Source of the DNA: Allium sativum | Lineage: Eukaryota > Streptophyta > Magnoliopsida > Asparagales > Amaryllidaceae | Length of the DNA: 64,000 bases | NCBI GenBank assembly: GCA_030737875.1 | Contig: CM060926.1 | Span: forward strand, 163,257,579-163,321,578 | Direction of reading: 5' to 3' | Part shown: positions 43,625 to 54,710 of the stretch, in pieces | How the letters are laid out: each line of letters starts with the position of its first letter | Numbering within the stretch: the stretch's first letter is position 1 | Notes under the pieces: generated by a model | The model's database searches: none | Seen by the model: only the letters and a program-made list of their open reading frames with translations | What the model was told of the DNA's origin: nothing | Made by a program: the position numbers and the translations under genes

Positions 43625-44286
43625 TGTATGATGACCCCAAACTCCCGTGCCACGTAAGTAAGGATAATCTTTGGAATATAACACATAAATAATAACAGCA
43701 GAACAGAAATATATCATTACACCAGATAATATACAACAAATTACACTGGAACAAATATAATCATCATAGTTACACATCATAACAGGATCATACTTAGTAC
43801 AAAATACAGTTCCAGCCTTATATAAAATGTCTGCAGTGGAATCAAACATAATATACATAATAGTGTCTCAAACATTACAATAAAAATGGTAAAGTCCATC
43901 TCCACCTCCATAACTATCTAGAATGAGCCAGCTAAAACCTGAATACAAGGCCGCCCGTGTAGAAAATAAGGGAACCCGAGTTTGCAAGTGAAACAAACTA
44001 CAAGTCAGTCATGGAACTGGTATGAGAAATCTTACTTAAACTATTTAACAATAAGGTCAATCATAGGACCACGCCGTTAATGCGAAATGGGTTTACTCCA
44101 TTGGATTGCCAGTGCATCAAGTAAAGTAAATTATTTAAACAACGCAATGCTTTTTATAGAAAATGAACCCATTATAAGACTCAGGTCCCATCACACAATG
44201 CAACACAAACCGGAGGATAGAGTTTTATCTTATAATGGCCAAAATATGCTTGATACGTATAAAACAAAATCGTTTGGTACTATCAG
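43625..44286 (-). repeat. Element 4 5' LTR, last ~660 bases
   Basis: The minus-strand order matches the last part of LTR-A (4240-4943) around the 'gccattataag...ctatcctccgg...gcattgtgtg' landmark, but the extreme 3' end differs. Cut at 44286 by the terminus of element 5. Confidence 0.8.
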
Positions 44287-44661
44287 TGTAACACCCCACC
44301 TCCATTAAGGTCACTTACAAAGGGAATGCCTTAACTTTGGTGGAGCATTTATTGTGTATATAACAGAAAATAAACAAGCCAGATGCATATATTGGTACTT
44401 GGAAAATTAAAAACAAATTTTATTGCATGGGAGAAATAGTTTGGTTACATCACATCAAAAACCAACTACAAAACCAAATACACTTATTATCCAAATTGAC
44501 AAATAAGTTTTCTGAGTACATAAAATAAAAAGCATAACCCCAACATAAATAGCCATAAATAAGATAAGCTGAACTTTACTTCAGCAACCTTAGGACTTCC
44601 AAAAGAGAGTGATAAAGTGATCCAAATCAAGCTCTACTAGCACTAGTTCCACCCTGAGAAC

Positions 44662-46623
44662 CTGTGGGGGGGGGGGGGGGGCAGGAAGAAAAGAGGTGGA
44701 AACAAAAGGGGTCAAACATAAAGTCTGGCGAGTCCAATAACTTCATCAATATAATCATTAAAGCAATTAGGATAAGGCATAAACTGGTAGATAAGGAAAT
44801 GACTATGAAGCAAATGGGCATGACAAAGCAAACAAGATAAACAAAGATAACGTTAACGGCGCACCTAACCACGGTAGGATAATTACTACACTGTACCACA
44901 TAAGTCACCCTAAAAGTTGATCCCACCTACTAAACATAGTAATCATAATAGTAGTTTCGTGTACCCCTAGCTTCCTACATAGGTGCCGCCTGCCTGTATC
45001 TCCACTAGGTGTACCCACAACCCCCGTGCGATCGGCTCCCTAACTCGTAGATACCCGTGCTGATCCCACAGTGGGGTGTATCATTCCCCAAAGTGGCAAC
45101 CCGATACCACTAAAGATGCACGGCTTATACCGACACGATGCAACAACGTCTTACCTACAAGCCCGGGCCCACGCAGGCACATGACCCCGTTGGACTTGCG
45201 TTGCCACCGCTAATCCGTTTTGACCTCTTACAATCAAACCCAGTAAGCGTGTCCCGTCCTCGACCTAGCTTGAGCTCACAAAGATACTTAATGGGTTACT
45301 GGTCTGAAAAGGGTCCCCCATACTTGACACAAGCTTTCCACCTATAATTGGTCCTCACTAGAATTTCCCACTTAACCCCTTCTATTCATGTTCTCTTATA
45401 TGTTTAAATTTTGTCAAGTGTTTCTATTCGTATTTCCACATGTCACCCACTTAACCCCCATGTCCCACTACATGTTTATCTTGGTTAAGTGTTGCATAAT
45501 TTAATATAACTATAACCCGGTAGGACCTCTCACATTAGGCCACCATTTTGTGGTTGCTGGATTTGCCGGGCGTGTCCTGGCAGTCTTACACCACAAATGG
45601 GCCTAACCTCGTGTCCATACAATTGTTACGCATTTAATTTGGGCCTATGACATCTCACATTAGATTACCGTTTGTGGTTGCTGGATTTGTCGGGTGGGTC
45701 CAGGCAGTCTTTCACCACAAGCGAGTCTAACCTCGTGTCCTAGGCGTTGATTATTATACATAATCTTTTCACCCCAATTTGAATTAATATCCCTATTCAA
45801 ATTTGTCAATAAATTCCAAATTTACTTATGTCCATAATTGTCACCTAAATTATGTCCATAAATTTCAGGTACACAATTTATACCGACTAATGTCTCAATT
45901 TTTATTACATACCTTTAAGGCCATCATACGCCAAATCACAATTTGTGTATTCATTACAATCCCATCGTCCCCACGTCATTCGTTCACTTAACATGAAATA
46001 TATATATTAGACTAGCAAATAGTCTAATACATAAAAAAAGGAAGAAAACATCACAACTTGCATAACACATAAAAATTGACATAAACTTGCAAATAAGAAT
46101 TACAACATAAAACTTGCATAGCCTATAACTTGCACAAATTATGTACTGTCATGGATCTAAATATGGACCTAAACATAAAGGAGTGAACTTGCATGTATGA
46201 ATATGGTTTTCACCCAAACTTGCATAGGCAATAGTCACAAACTTGCATAAACTATGTATGTCATAGATCTAAACATAAAGGTGTGAACTTGCATATATGA
46301 ATCCAATTATTACCTAAACTTGCATATGAATATGATCCTCATACAAACTAGCATATGATTCACATAACAAAATAGCATATAATTTATATCCCATCTTACG
46401 TACAACTGATGTCATAAACATTGGTGATTGGGCATATGAAAGAGATACACAACACAAGTTAACAAAAACTAGCATATGAGCCAACATCATGAACAACTAG
46501 CATATATTCACAAAATAGATAATATCACATTTATCAACGATTCAACAGACATAGCCATACAACCCAAATTACATCTCATCTTAATTAACCTTTTAATTAT
46601 GTGGTTATAGAAATTGAACTCAC
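44662..46623 (-). other. Candidate LTR intron, element 5
   Basis: Minus-strand donor GTGAGTTC at 46623. Acceptor after a pyrimidine tract that includes a run of ~18 C, ACAG ending at 44662. About 2.0 kb. Confidence 0.38.
45525..45735 (-). repeat. Hairpin pair, element 5 LTR
   Basis: Minus-strand units 45612-45525 and 45735-45649. Unit 1 arms: TTAGGC/GCCTAA and TTTGTGGT/ACCACAAA. Unit 2: TTAGAC with ATCTAA, and CTTGTGGT/ACCACAAA. The TTAGGC/GCCTAA version differs from TTAGAC/GTCTAA elsewhere by a matched pair. Confidence 0.7.
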
Positions 46624-46841
46624 AACTTAAAGAAGTTCTTGAGTTCTGGGATCTGTGTTCTATATTTGATTATCGTTCCCTTGATGTAGACAAATTCATT
46701 GTTAGGATTAAGCTTGAGTTGAATTGAATCGTTGCTTTACTTTTCTTCTAGTTGGTGGCGGCTACTCTAGGTTGTGACTTGACAGCATGATGGCCATAGA
46801 TTTAATTTTTGTTTAGGTTTAGGGTTTGAGTCTACATGTGC

Positions 46842-46850
46842 TTATATAGA
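46842..46850 (-). promoter_or_regulatory. TATA box, element 5 LTR
   Basis: The minus strand reads TATATAAGC-like sequence in 'ctctatataagcac', between the GTCGAC array and the donor. Confidence 0.55.
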
Positions 46851-46979
46851 GATTAGGATTAATTTAGGCCATCCCATCAACACAAGAGCAACCGGAACCA
46901 TCCAAACAGCCACCTCAGCCCTAGTGACTCAACAGTAGTTTAGAACTGGGCCTTAATCAAATCTTCCCGAGGGGGGTAG

Positions 46980-47052
46980 GTCGACCCCCAGGTCGACTAA
47001 TAGGGTAGGTCGACACTAGGGTCGACCTGGCCTGGAGCGGGAATTTTCCCGC
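46980..47052 (-). promoter_or_regulatory. E2F-like palindrome and GTCGAC array, element 5
   Basis: GCGGGAATTTTCCCGC at 47037-47052 (plus-strand view). GTCGAC at 46980, 46992, 47009 and 47021: intervals 12, 17 and 12. Confidence 0.5.
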
Positions 47053-47280
47053 CCTGCCCGGTTCTGAGTTTGAATCTGAATTTGAACTGTTTTTAAATAT
47101 TTAAATTTTCTGGAAACTTCCGACAACCATAACTTCTTCATAAAAAGTCCAATTCATGCAAACTCGGACTATCTCAACCAGAATTCCGAGACGGGACACA
47201 ATGGCTTAAACCGTTTCCCTTAATTCCCACGTTTAAAATTAAGTATTCTTTAATGTTAACAGAAAATATGGGGTGTTACA

Positions 47281-47293
47281 TTCTCCCCTCCTT
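47281..47293 (-). other. Polypurine tract of element 5
   Basis: On the minus strand AAGGAGGGGAGAA precedes the LTR start. Confidence 0.9.
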
Positions 47294-47879
47294 AAAGGAT
47301 TTCGTCCCCGAAATCTCCAAGTCAAGAAGAATGCATATCCTACCATCCAACCATCTATCTTCTCAACCATCAAACACAGGCATCCATTGTCCTTAAAAGA
47401 CTTCTAATGCTTTCATGATCATATGCACAGTGTGTGTTCATGTCCTTATCTAATGCAAAATCAGGCGGTCTACTGATTCCCTTAATGCGAACCATGATAG
47501 TGCCATGCATCCATTATGTATGCAAAAGATCCTAATGATACATATTATTTCCACATGTGTGCACAACCATTCATCAGAATGTAGCATCCATATGATAACA
47601 CAACCATTATACACCCATTAACCTAAATAAGCACACATATATGTATGCAATATGGAAGTGATTGAGCCGATCTAATGCCTATAGTGTGTTTACATGCATG
47701 CACGAGCATCCACTAGTAAGCACTTGCATCCACTAGCATCCATCAATCATAACATGTTTCAAATACATGTTTACATCCACTGGTTTCTACCTAAGGATAA
47801 AGAATGTGACCGAGGAGATATACTAAAAAGGTAGATACAAGCTTGTATAAACTTAAGGAAAAAGAGATCAAAGATGTAC
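47294..47879 (-). other. 3' untranslated region of element 5
   Basis: Reverse-strand counterpart of 23989-24530. No gene is seen. Confidence 0.7.
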
Positions 47880-48351
47880 CCTCAAAAAGAAAAGGGTAGG
47901 CTGCACGTATTTTGGCCTCCGTCTCCCAAGTGGCGACTTCCTTGGCGTCGCTCCATTGAACTTTAACAAGTTAGACTTCATGGTTGCGTAGCTTTTTGAC
48001 TTCCGTCCCCAAGATACGAGTTGGGACTCTCCTCACAGTCGCTTCTCGTTCCACTTCGACTTCCTCTAGTATGCTTGGCTCCACAACTTCCGCAGACTCA
48101 TGTAAGCATTTTAGCTGAGAGACATGAAAAACATTATGAACTCCAACCAGTCTTTCGGGTAGCTCTACTCTATACGCCATCGTCCTCATCCTTTCAATGA
48201 TAGGAAATGGTCCTACAAATCGTGGTGCCAACTTTCCTATGGACCTAAAGCGAATGACATTCCTCAAAGGAGATACTTTAAGGAACACCTTGTCCCCACC
48301 CTCAAACTCAAGGTCGGTCCTTTTTTTGTCAGTGTAGGATTTCTGTCTATC
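47880..48351 (-). pseudogene. pol: Integrase C-terminus and chromodomain, element 5
   Basis: Frame 48288-47971 has the integrase C-terminal LAPRFVGPFPII, VHNVFHVSQLK and the start of the chromodomain, RILGTEVKKLRN. A stop at ~47970 separates the chromodomain end (47880-47969, VKVQW-like and YPFLFEG-like in the same frame). One further stop at ~48350 precedes it. Confidence 0.85.
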
Positions 48352-48984
48352 TTAGGCAGTCTTCATTCTTCTTCGTATCAAGTCCACTTTCTCTGAAGTC
48401 TCTCTAATCATGTCTGGCCCAAGTACGAGTTTATCTATGGACTCCCACCAACAAGGTGGTGATCGGCATGGTCTTCCGTATAAAGCTTCGAAGGGTGCCA
48501 TGCCTATAGTGGCTTGGTAGCTATTGTTGTAAGCAAATTCCACCAAAGGGAGATGATCCTCCCAAGTTCCTCCAAAGTCAAGAATGCACAGTCTCAATAG
48601 ATCATCTAGTACTCTGTTCACTCTTTCCGTCTGACCATCGGTTTGAGGGTGACAGGCCGTGCTTAAACATAGCTGTGTGCTTACAGCCTCTTGCAAACTC
48701 GTCCAAAACTCGCTCGTAAAAATAGGGTCTCGATCACTCACTATGCTGGAGGGTATCCCATGAAGTCGAACTATCTCCTTGAGATAAATAGATGCTAACG
48801 ATGAGGCAGTCCTCCTACTCTTGATAGGTATAAAGTGAGCGCTTTTTGTGAGCCTGTCCACTATAACCAAAATACCAGTATTGCCCCTTCTTGACCAAGG
48901 TAACCCATCAACAAAGTCCATTGAGATGTTATCCAATTTCCACTGTGGGACCTCTAGAGGATGAAGCAGACCACTAGGCTTCTT
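48352..48984 (-). pseudogene. pol: Integrase catalytic core, element 5
   Basis: Continuous 195-codon frame: [64 protein letters not shown]. All three positions of D-D-E are present. It is the best-preserved integrase core in the window. A TAG just upstream (near 48989) separates it from the zinc finger. Confidence 0.9.
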
Positions 48985-49556
48985 CTACTCTGCCTTGACT
49001 TGCTGGCATATCATGCACTTAGAAACAAATTCAGCTACATCCCTTTTCATGCCATTCCAAAAGAAAACCCTTTTAATGTCTTTATACATCTTGTCCCCAC
49101 CTGGGTGTATGGTTAACTTGGAACGATGTGCTTCTTCGAGAACCATCTTCACCAAATCACTTGCTTGTGGGATGCATAGTCTCCCATCCCGTCTCAACCA
49201 ACCCTTATCATCGATGGTGTATCTATCGAGGTGACTAGAAGTCTCACCCCTAATTAGCTTATCTATCACATCAACTAGCCGAGGGTCTTCACGCTGCGCG
49301 GTTCCTATTGAGTCCAATAAAGTCGGCCGCACCTCTAGCATTGCCATCAGACCAGTCACATAGTCAACAAAGGGTCTAAAGTCAAAATTTGCTATGTAAT
49401 CCAAGCTTTGCCTTTCTACAAAGAGAGGACTTAATGTCAGCTTCTTTCTACTCAAGGCCTCTGCTATTACATTGCCCTTGCCAGGAGTATAGGAGATCTC
49501 AAAGTTGTATGAAGCAAGAAACTCCATCCATCTTTGCTGCCTTAGATTGAGGTCTT
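48985..49556 (-). pseudogene. pol: Integrase zinc finger and linker, element 5
   Basis: 180-codon frame: EFLASYNFEISYTPGKGN, DKLIRGETSSHLDRY, the HHCC finger with EEAHRSKLTIHPGG and CMICQQVKAE. Intact Zn ligands. Confidence 0.88.
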
Positions 49557-49831
49557 TCTACGAGAAAAGGTAATTCAATGATTTATGGTCAGTATACAAT
49601 TCAAATTTCTCACCTAAGAGATAATGGCGCCAAGATTTTATATGCAAAAACGATGGCTGCCAACTCTAGATCGTGGGTTGGGTAGTTTTTCTCATGTACT
49701 TTCAATTGCCTTCCACCATAAGCTAATACCTTCCCTTCTTGCATCAGCACAGCGCCTAGTCCTGTACCGCATGCATCTGTATATACTTTAAACATCTTGC
49801 AGCCATCAGGCAATGTCAAAACTGGAGTTGT
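49557..49831 (-). pseudogene. pol: RNase H fragment, element 5, cut by element 6
   Basis: Frame 49819-49610 holds [19 protein letters not shown] with the catalytic Asp kept and [15 protein letters not shown]; a frameshift near 49630 spoils the end. Upstream coding stops abruptly at 49831 where the LTR of element 6 begins. Confidence 0.85.
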
Positions 49832-50081
49832 TGTAACAACCCAAATTTTAATAACATATTATAACAAGGAATCAAGGCAGAATTAAATTTTAAAATCAGA
49901 ATCAAGGGAAATGGGTTGCGCCATTGCGTTCGTCTCGAAATTCTACTTGGAAACGAGTCCAAGATTGCGAGAATCGGAGTCCGTATGAGGGAGATATGAC
50001 CCTCCGAAGTTTCAGGAATTTTCAGAGTTCAAAACAGTTCGAATTCGAGTTCAAATTCGAATTTCAAAACCCAAACAGACT

Positions 50082-50184
50082 GGGCGGGAAATTTCCTTCC
50101 CAGCACCCAGGTCGACTTGGGAGTTGACTGGGCAGCCGACACCCCCAAGACCAGGTCGACTGCGCAGTCGACTTGGGTGTCGAC
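50082..50184 (+). promoter_or_regulatory. E2F-like motif and GTCGAC array, element 6
   Basis: GGGCGGGAAATTTCC (one intact E2F-type GCGGGAAA arm). GTCGAC or one-change variants at 50111, 50123, 50135, 50155, 50167 and 50179: intervals 12, 12, 20, 12 and 12. Confidence 0.5.
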
Positions 50185-50267
50185 CTGGTCCCCGAGTCTG
50201 TTTTTGGGCCAGAATCCTTTCTGTTGTTTCTGGTTCGATTTTCAGTCCTTGTTCATCCCCTAAATCC

Positions 50268-50276
50268 TATATAAAC
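50268..50276 (+). promoter_or_regulatory. TATA box, element 6
   Basis: TATATAAAC in 'atcctatataaacagac'. Confidence 0.6.
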
Positions 50277-51660
50277 AGACTCCTAGCCCCCTTTTCTTTG
50301 CACCATTCTTCTCTAACGTAATGATGCACAAATTCTGGATGGACATGGCTTCTTCTTCTCCCTCTAAATTATATTCTGACAAAATTAAAATAAAACACGA
50401 AGGCTAATTCTTGAAGGCGACGACTAGGAATTGCATATTTGGGGATTTGCTTCTACAATCAAATCAAGATTCAACGATTCAGCAATTCGACGAGTAGTTT
50501 ATAGATCCAACTTCTGCATCTTAATTTTTTAGACCATGATCTGTAAGCCCCAGTTACTTTTAGATTCAAACTTTAAACTTAATACGGACATGTTGTAAAT
50601 TGAAAATTGAACTCATGTATGATAATCATTTTGTATCTATTACTGTCTATCTTGGATCTGTTAGTATTCGCCCTGGATCTATTATTGTTCATCTTGAATC
50701 TTGACTTGTGGAATATTCATATGAAACTGATTTGGGCCTATTCATGTTGTAAATCAGACATTATCGTGCCTATGACATTGGGAACTATTGTTAATGACCA
50801 AGGACTATGACTTTTAACATAAGACTATGCCTATGCCTATGATTGAGAACATAAGACTATTGCCCATGACTATGACAAGGACAACTGTGGCTAATCACCT
50901 ATGACTCATGACTATGAATTGTTGCCTATGATTATGAACATAAGACTATGACCATGACTTTGAAACTATTACAGTTAACTGCCTATGACTATTTAGGGTA
51001 GTTGCCTAGAACTATTTTGGATAATTGTCCATGGCTATTGTGATTAACCGCTTATGATTTACTATGGCTATGACCATTATGGTTAATTGACTATTATAGT
51101 CGATTGTTCATAACACCATAGCCGAAAACCATGTTGTACCCCGAATTGGCATTTTTGTTGGATCTCATACCTAAGGTGTGACTTGCTTAGTTTATTCGCT
51201 GTTATGAACACCAAAACCATTGACCCCTTATCCTTGTATTTGGCTTGCTTTTGCATGCCTATTCTTTTTATGTCAAATTTCATCACGACTAGCGCCTTAT
51301 TTTGCTAGATTAGAAATCCAATTATGCCAGTGATGTTACGATCAATTATTTCAAGCTATATCATGCTATATTTATCACTTTGTGCTCGTTCTTTTGCCTA
51401 TCATAGTTTGGATGTTATTCCCTTTTTATTTTTGATTTGGATCTAATTTAGATCGATTCGCGTTTACATGCGATGGGAATACGATTTGGGTAGGTTAGGC
51501 AAAACATGAATTGGTTGTAAACATGAATCATGAACTTGATAATAGGCATAAGTCGAAACCTGAAAACTTGACATGAAACTCGCTTAGAAACATGACACGA
51601 ACTTGACATGAAAACCTGAACATGGACATGACACTTAGAATAACTTGAACATGGCCAACT

Positions 51661-51858
51661 CGAGGTTGGATTGAGTTTGCAATGTAAATCTGCCCGGAAC
51701 CGCCCGGCGAACCCAGTAACTGCAAACAATAGGACCCAATGTGAGTAGTTGGTCATATCACGCTTAAAACCCGAGGTTAGACTAGGTTGTGGTGTAAATC
51801 TGCCCGGAACCGCCCGGCTCATCCAATGACCACAACCGTAAGTCTAATGTGAGAGGTT
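51661..51858 (+). repeat. Hairpin pair, element 6 LTR
   Basis: Units 51661-51750 and 51771-51858. Unit 1 arms: TTGG/CCAA and GTTTGCA/TGCAAAC. Unit 2: TTAGAC/GTCTAA and GTTGTGGT/ACCACAAC. The core TCTGCCCGGAACCGCCCGGC is identical in both units. Confidence 0.72.
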
Positions 51859-51887
51859 GGGTTGCATTAATTTATTTAATGTCGCAT

Positions 51888-52172
51888 GATAGGGTTAAGT
51901 CATGAACAACTTGAATATACTTAACCAATTTGACATGATGATTTGATAGGATTAAGTCGTGAACCACCTGAATATACTTAACCAATTTGACATGATGATT
52001 TGATAGGGTTAAGTCATGAACCACTTGAATAAACTTAACCAATTTGACATGATGATTTGATAGGGTTAAGTCATGAACCACTTGAATATACTTAACCAAT
52101 TTGACATGATGATTTGATAGGGTTAAGTCATGAACCACTTGAATAAACTTAACCAACTTGACACATCATTCG
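51888..52172. repeat. 57-bp tandem repeat, five units
   Basis: Each unit has 'tagggttaagtcatgaaccac', 'ACTTAACC' and 'aatttgacatgatgattt'. GGTTAAGT and ACTTAACC can pair within a unit. Because 57 is a multiple of 3, the minus strand stays open, which is an artefact. Looser units continue to ~52330. Confidence 0.9.
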
Positions 52173-53802
52173 TAGGGCTAAGTCATGAACTTGAACGATA
52201 ACACTTAGCCAATTTGACATGACACATAAACGGGTTAAGTCACGAACTTGAATGACCACACTTAACCAACTAGACATGCTAGACTGATAAGGTTAAGTCT
52301 CGAATTTAAATGACAACACTTAACATTCTGGACGGAAACACTAGTTACGCGGTCCTATTCAGCAGTAACCCACTAGATGTATCACGGTACCCTGGAATTA
52401 GGCAGGGTGGGGCACGATTACAGGGCTGATTGTAAGCGACCAGAACAACGGCTGAGTAGGTGCGCCATTGTAGGTTCAGGCGGATTATGGTCGTGTACGT
52501 AGTCCGGAGTTGAAAAAGTAGGCATAGGCACCAGTAGGTTTACACTGTGCGTGCTTGATTCGTGTCGGTGGTTGACACCCTAGGGCTTGATACACCCTAT
52601 GGTGGACCTAGCACAGGTGACTACATTTCGTGATTGGGCCGTATGACACAGACACATGACGAGCTAGAATTTGTAGGGAGCCGATCGATTAATAGATCGT
52701 TACGTGGAAAGGTAGCATAATCCCTAGTGGTCCTAGATGGCATAAACCCTAATCAAATCTAGAAAACGTTCAATAGTTAGCATAATCCCTAGTGGTCCTA
52801 GGTGGCTTAAATCCTAGTTGGACACGCATAGTTCATGATAAAGAAACCTAGCCAGATCAAAGGTGGCAGTCCAAACGATTTCAAGACTAATGGCACTACG
52901 TTGTAGTAGTATAGAATTACGTGATAAAGGCCGTTCGATTTACGGCAAGGGACTTTACATATACATGGAAAGGATTATACGAGTTGGGGAAAAACTACGT
53001 ATACAGTGTATTAGGTTGGTCTACTAGTAAGTGGACCATTTCATGATTTTTGGCAAGGGACATTTTATAGTCAACACATGACACGGGTTGGGATACTAGT
53101 ACGGGTGGTGCAGATCAAATAGATATCATAGAAATATTCTATACTTGATAGAAACCTCGCAATGTGATACTTGGTAGGAACCTTGTGATGCTACTTATGG
53201 GATGCTATACTTGATTCATCGTGCCCGAAGTTTATCTTGTTACCTTAGTTTATCTTGTTGCATAGTTTATCTTGTTATCTTAGTTTATCTTGCCTACCTT
53301 GTCATCATGCTTATGTTTACTTTCAGTTTATTCATGCCATGTTATCTTTACCTATTTTTATGCTGAAAGTCACTAGGACATACTCAGTCTTTATGACTGA
53401 CCCATTTTGTTTCGCCTCTTTTTCTTCCGTTTCCCCTCAGGTTTGCAGGGTGGGAATACAGCTTAGTTCGGATCTTACCAAGCTCCAAGGTTCTTTCATA
53501 TATGGTTTGGACCCTCGTTAGCTATGGCTGCTTTACTGCTTTACTTGGGGAATAATTTATGACTATGGTTTTATGCTTCTTTACTATTGCAAGACAGATT
53601 TCGATGTAATGGATTTAATGACATTTTGATGTAAAAGGCTTTAGACCTTACTAGATTTTAAAGAAATGAAATTCCGTTTTTCTTCCGTTGTTTTATATGT
53701 TCTGTCTTGTAATATTTCTGTGTATGTTTACCTAGATAATGCTCCACCAAAGCTAGTGCATTCCCTTTGTGAGTGACCCTAGTGGAGGTGGGGTGTTACA
53801 TT

Positions 53803-53814
53803 TGGTATCAGAGC
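53803..53814 (+). other. Primer-binding site of element 6
   Basis: TGGTATCAGAGC, two bases after the LTR end. Confidence 0.9.
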
Positions 53815-54340
53815 AGAAGGTTACCAGACTGGGCAAAAGCTTTTAAAAACCTTCTGAACTAGTTTTCAAAACGTTTACAAAGAAGCAATTTTCTAGGGAA
53901 AGTTCTGTTTATTTTAAAGGCATATTCCCCAAAGCCATATGCACTATCATTTGATTCTCTCCTTGAGTCTCTTCTCTCTTTCTTCCTCACCATAGTTTGT
54001 AGGTATACGACACTTGTCGAAGGGAAAAGGAGTGCCCCACCTCCATCTGTAGCCGCAGTAGTTCCATCTACGTCTAATCTTATTTCAAGCTTTGTAGGGT
54101 TGCCATGCGATGGAGGTAGCTTTCGAGAAACTTATCAACAAGCTACACAAGGATAGAAAGAACGAGGATAAAAGAAAACAAGCCTAAGGATAAGAAACTT
54201 GTTGATATGGCTTAATCTACGAAGGAGGAAAAGGTGAAAAGGAAGAGGCCAAAGTGAAAGAATAATAAAACCCATGATAAGAAAGAGTATCTTTAGTATG
54301 GTAAGAAGGGACGTTTAGTTAAGTATTATAGGACAAGGAC
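53815..54340 (+). pseudogene. gag: gag remnant of element 6
   Basis: Leader, then 53990-54260 matches the reduced gag of element 3 (30530-30790): 'cctccatctgtagccgca', 'tttcaagctttgtagg', 'gcgatggagg' and a lysine-rich tail. The capsid centre is missing in both. No open frame survives. Confidence 0.7.
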
Positions 54341-54710
54341 AAGATCGTCGAGAGGGCAATTGTATGCTCTCACTACTAGCGTACCTAAGAGAGGTGGTAA
54401 CATTCCTGTTAAAGGTTTAGCTTTTCTTTTCTATCATCCCACTAGAACTCTGTTTTTGTACATCGCATCCTTTTAATTCTGCTTCGATATTAAGTCTCTG
54501 CACCTTAGTACTAGCGTAGTAGAGGATCCCATTTTTGTCTCAAATCTTGTTGGGGAATCGGCTCATTTATTCATGACTTGTTTGGATTTGAGAATGTCTA
54601 TGCTAAGTGTTGAGTTTAGAAGTAATGCTTATGTTTTTGTGAGCTATGGGTTGATTCTAGGGATGATGTGGTTATCCAGTAAGGGTGCCATTCTCGGTTT
54701 TGAAAGGAGG
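54341..54710 (+). pseudogene. pol: Protease remnant of element 6
   Basis: Follows the protease of elements 2 and 3 ('caattgtatgctctcac', 'gagctatgggttgattctagggatg', 'ttttgaaaggagg'). The active-site area (~54440-54480) is destroyed by small deletions and stops. Cut at 54710. Confidence 0.75.

Larger units (their letters stand above)
36955..44286 (-). mobile_element. Element 4: chromovirus with duplicated gag, LTR family of element 1
   Basis: On the minus strand: truncated 5' LTR (44286-43625), primer site, duplicated gag, protease, RT, RNase H, integrase, chromodomain, UTR with tandem repeats, purine tract, truncated 3' LTR (37542-36955). The LTR start (TGTAACAACCCGG), the interior 3' end and the 'accggaggatag' LTR block all match element 1 and LTR-A. 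Both LTRs are cut by later insertions at precise LTR termini (36954 and 44287). Frames are broken. Confidence 0.88.
44287..47280 (-). repeat. Element 5 3' LTR (2994 bp)
   Basis: The minus strand starts TGTAACACCCC at 47280 and ends GGGTGTTACA at 44287. All modules of the group are present: palindrome, GTCGAC array, TATA, donor-like GTGAGT, hairpin pair, and an acceptor with a long C tract. The AT-rich 46020-46560 holds 'aacttgcata' words only. Confidence 0.9.
44287..49831 (-). mobile_element. Element 5: minus-strand chromovirus, 5' half missing
   Basis: Starts exactly at an LTR terminus inside the 5' LTR of element 4. 3' LTR 44287-47280, purine tract, UTR, then pol read on the minus strand back to RNase H, where it is cut at 49831 by the start of element 6. 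gag, protease, RT and 5' LTR are not in the window and may lie beyond it. Confidence 0.88.
50543..53440 (+). other. Candidate LTR intron, element 6
   Basis: Donor CT|GTAAGCCCC at 50543. Acceptor 'gcctctttttcttccg...cccctCAG' ending at 53440. About 2.9 kb. Confidence 0.38.
49832..53800 (+). repeat. Element 6 left LTR (3969 bp)
   Basis: TGTAACAACCC start, GGGTGTTACA end, longest LTR of the chromovirus group here. Modules in the usual order. 50800-51130 is a run of 'gcctatgactatg'-like words without a gene. 52330-53200 is single-copy-like LTR sequence shared with 29160-29720. Confidence 0.9.
49832..54710 (+). mobile_element. Element 6: plus-strand chromovirus derivative, right part missing
   Basis: Begins at TGTAACAACCC inside the RNase H region of element 5. 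LTR 49832-53800, primer site, reduced gag and protease scraps, then cut at 54710 by a copia LTR. Interior and LTR arrays resemble element 3, and both share the same reduced gag. Confidence 0.88.

Noticed and set aside
51888..52172. CRISPR-like or protein-coding repeat (minus-strand open frame with VHDLTLSNHHVKL repeats)
   Set aside because: The frame is open only because the repeat unit is 57 bp, a multiple of three. There are no unique spacers of uniform size and the context is a plant LTR.
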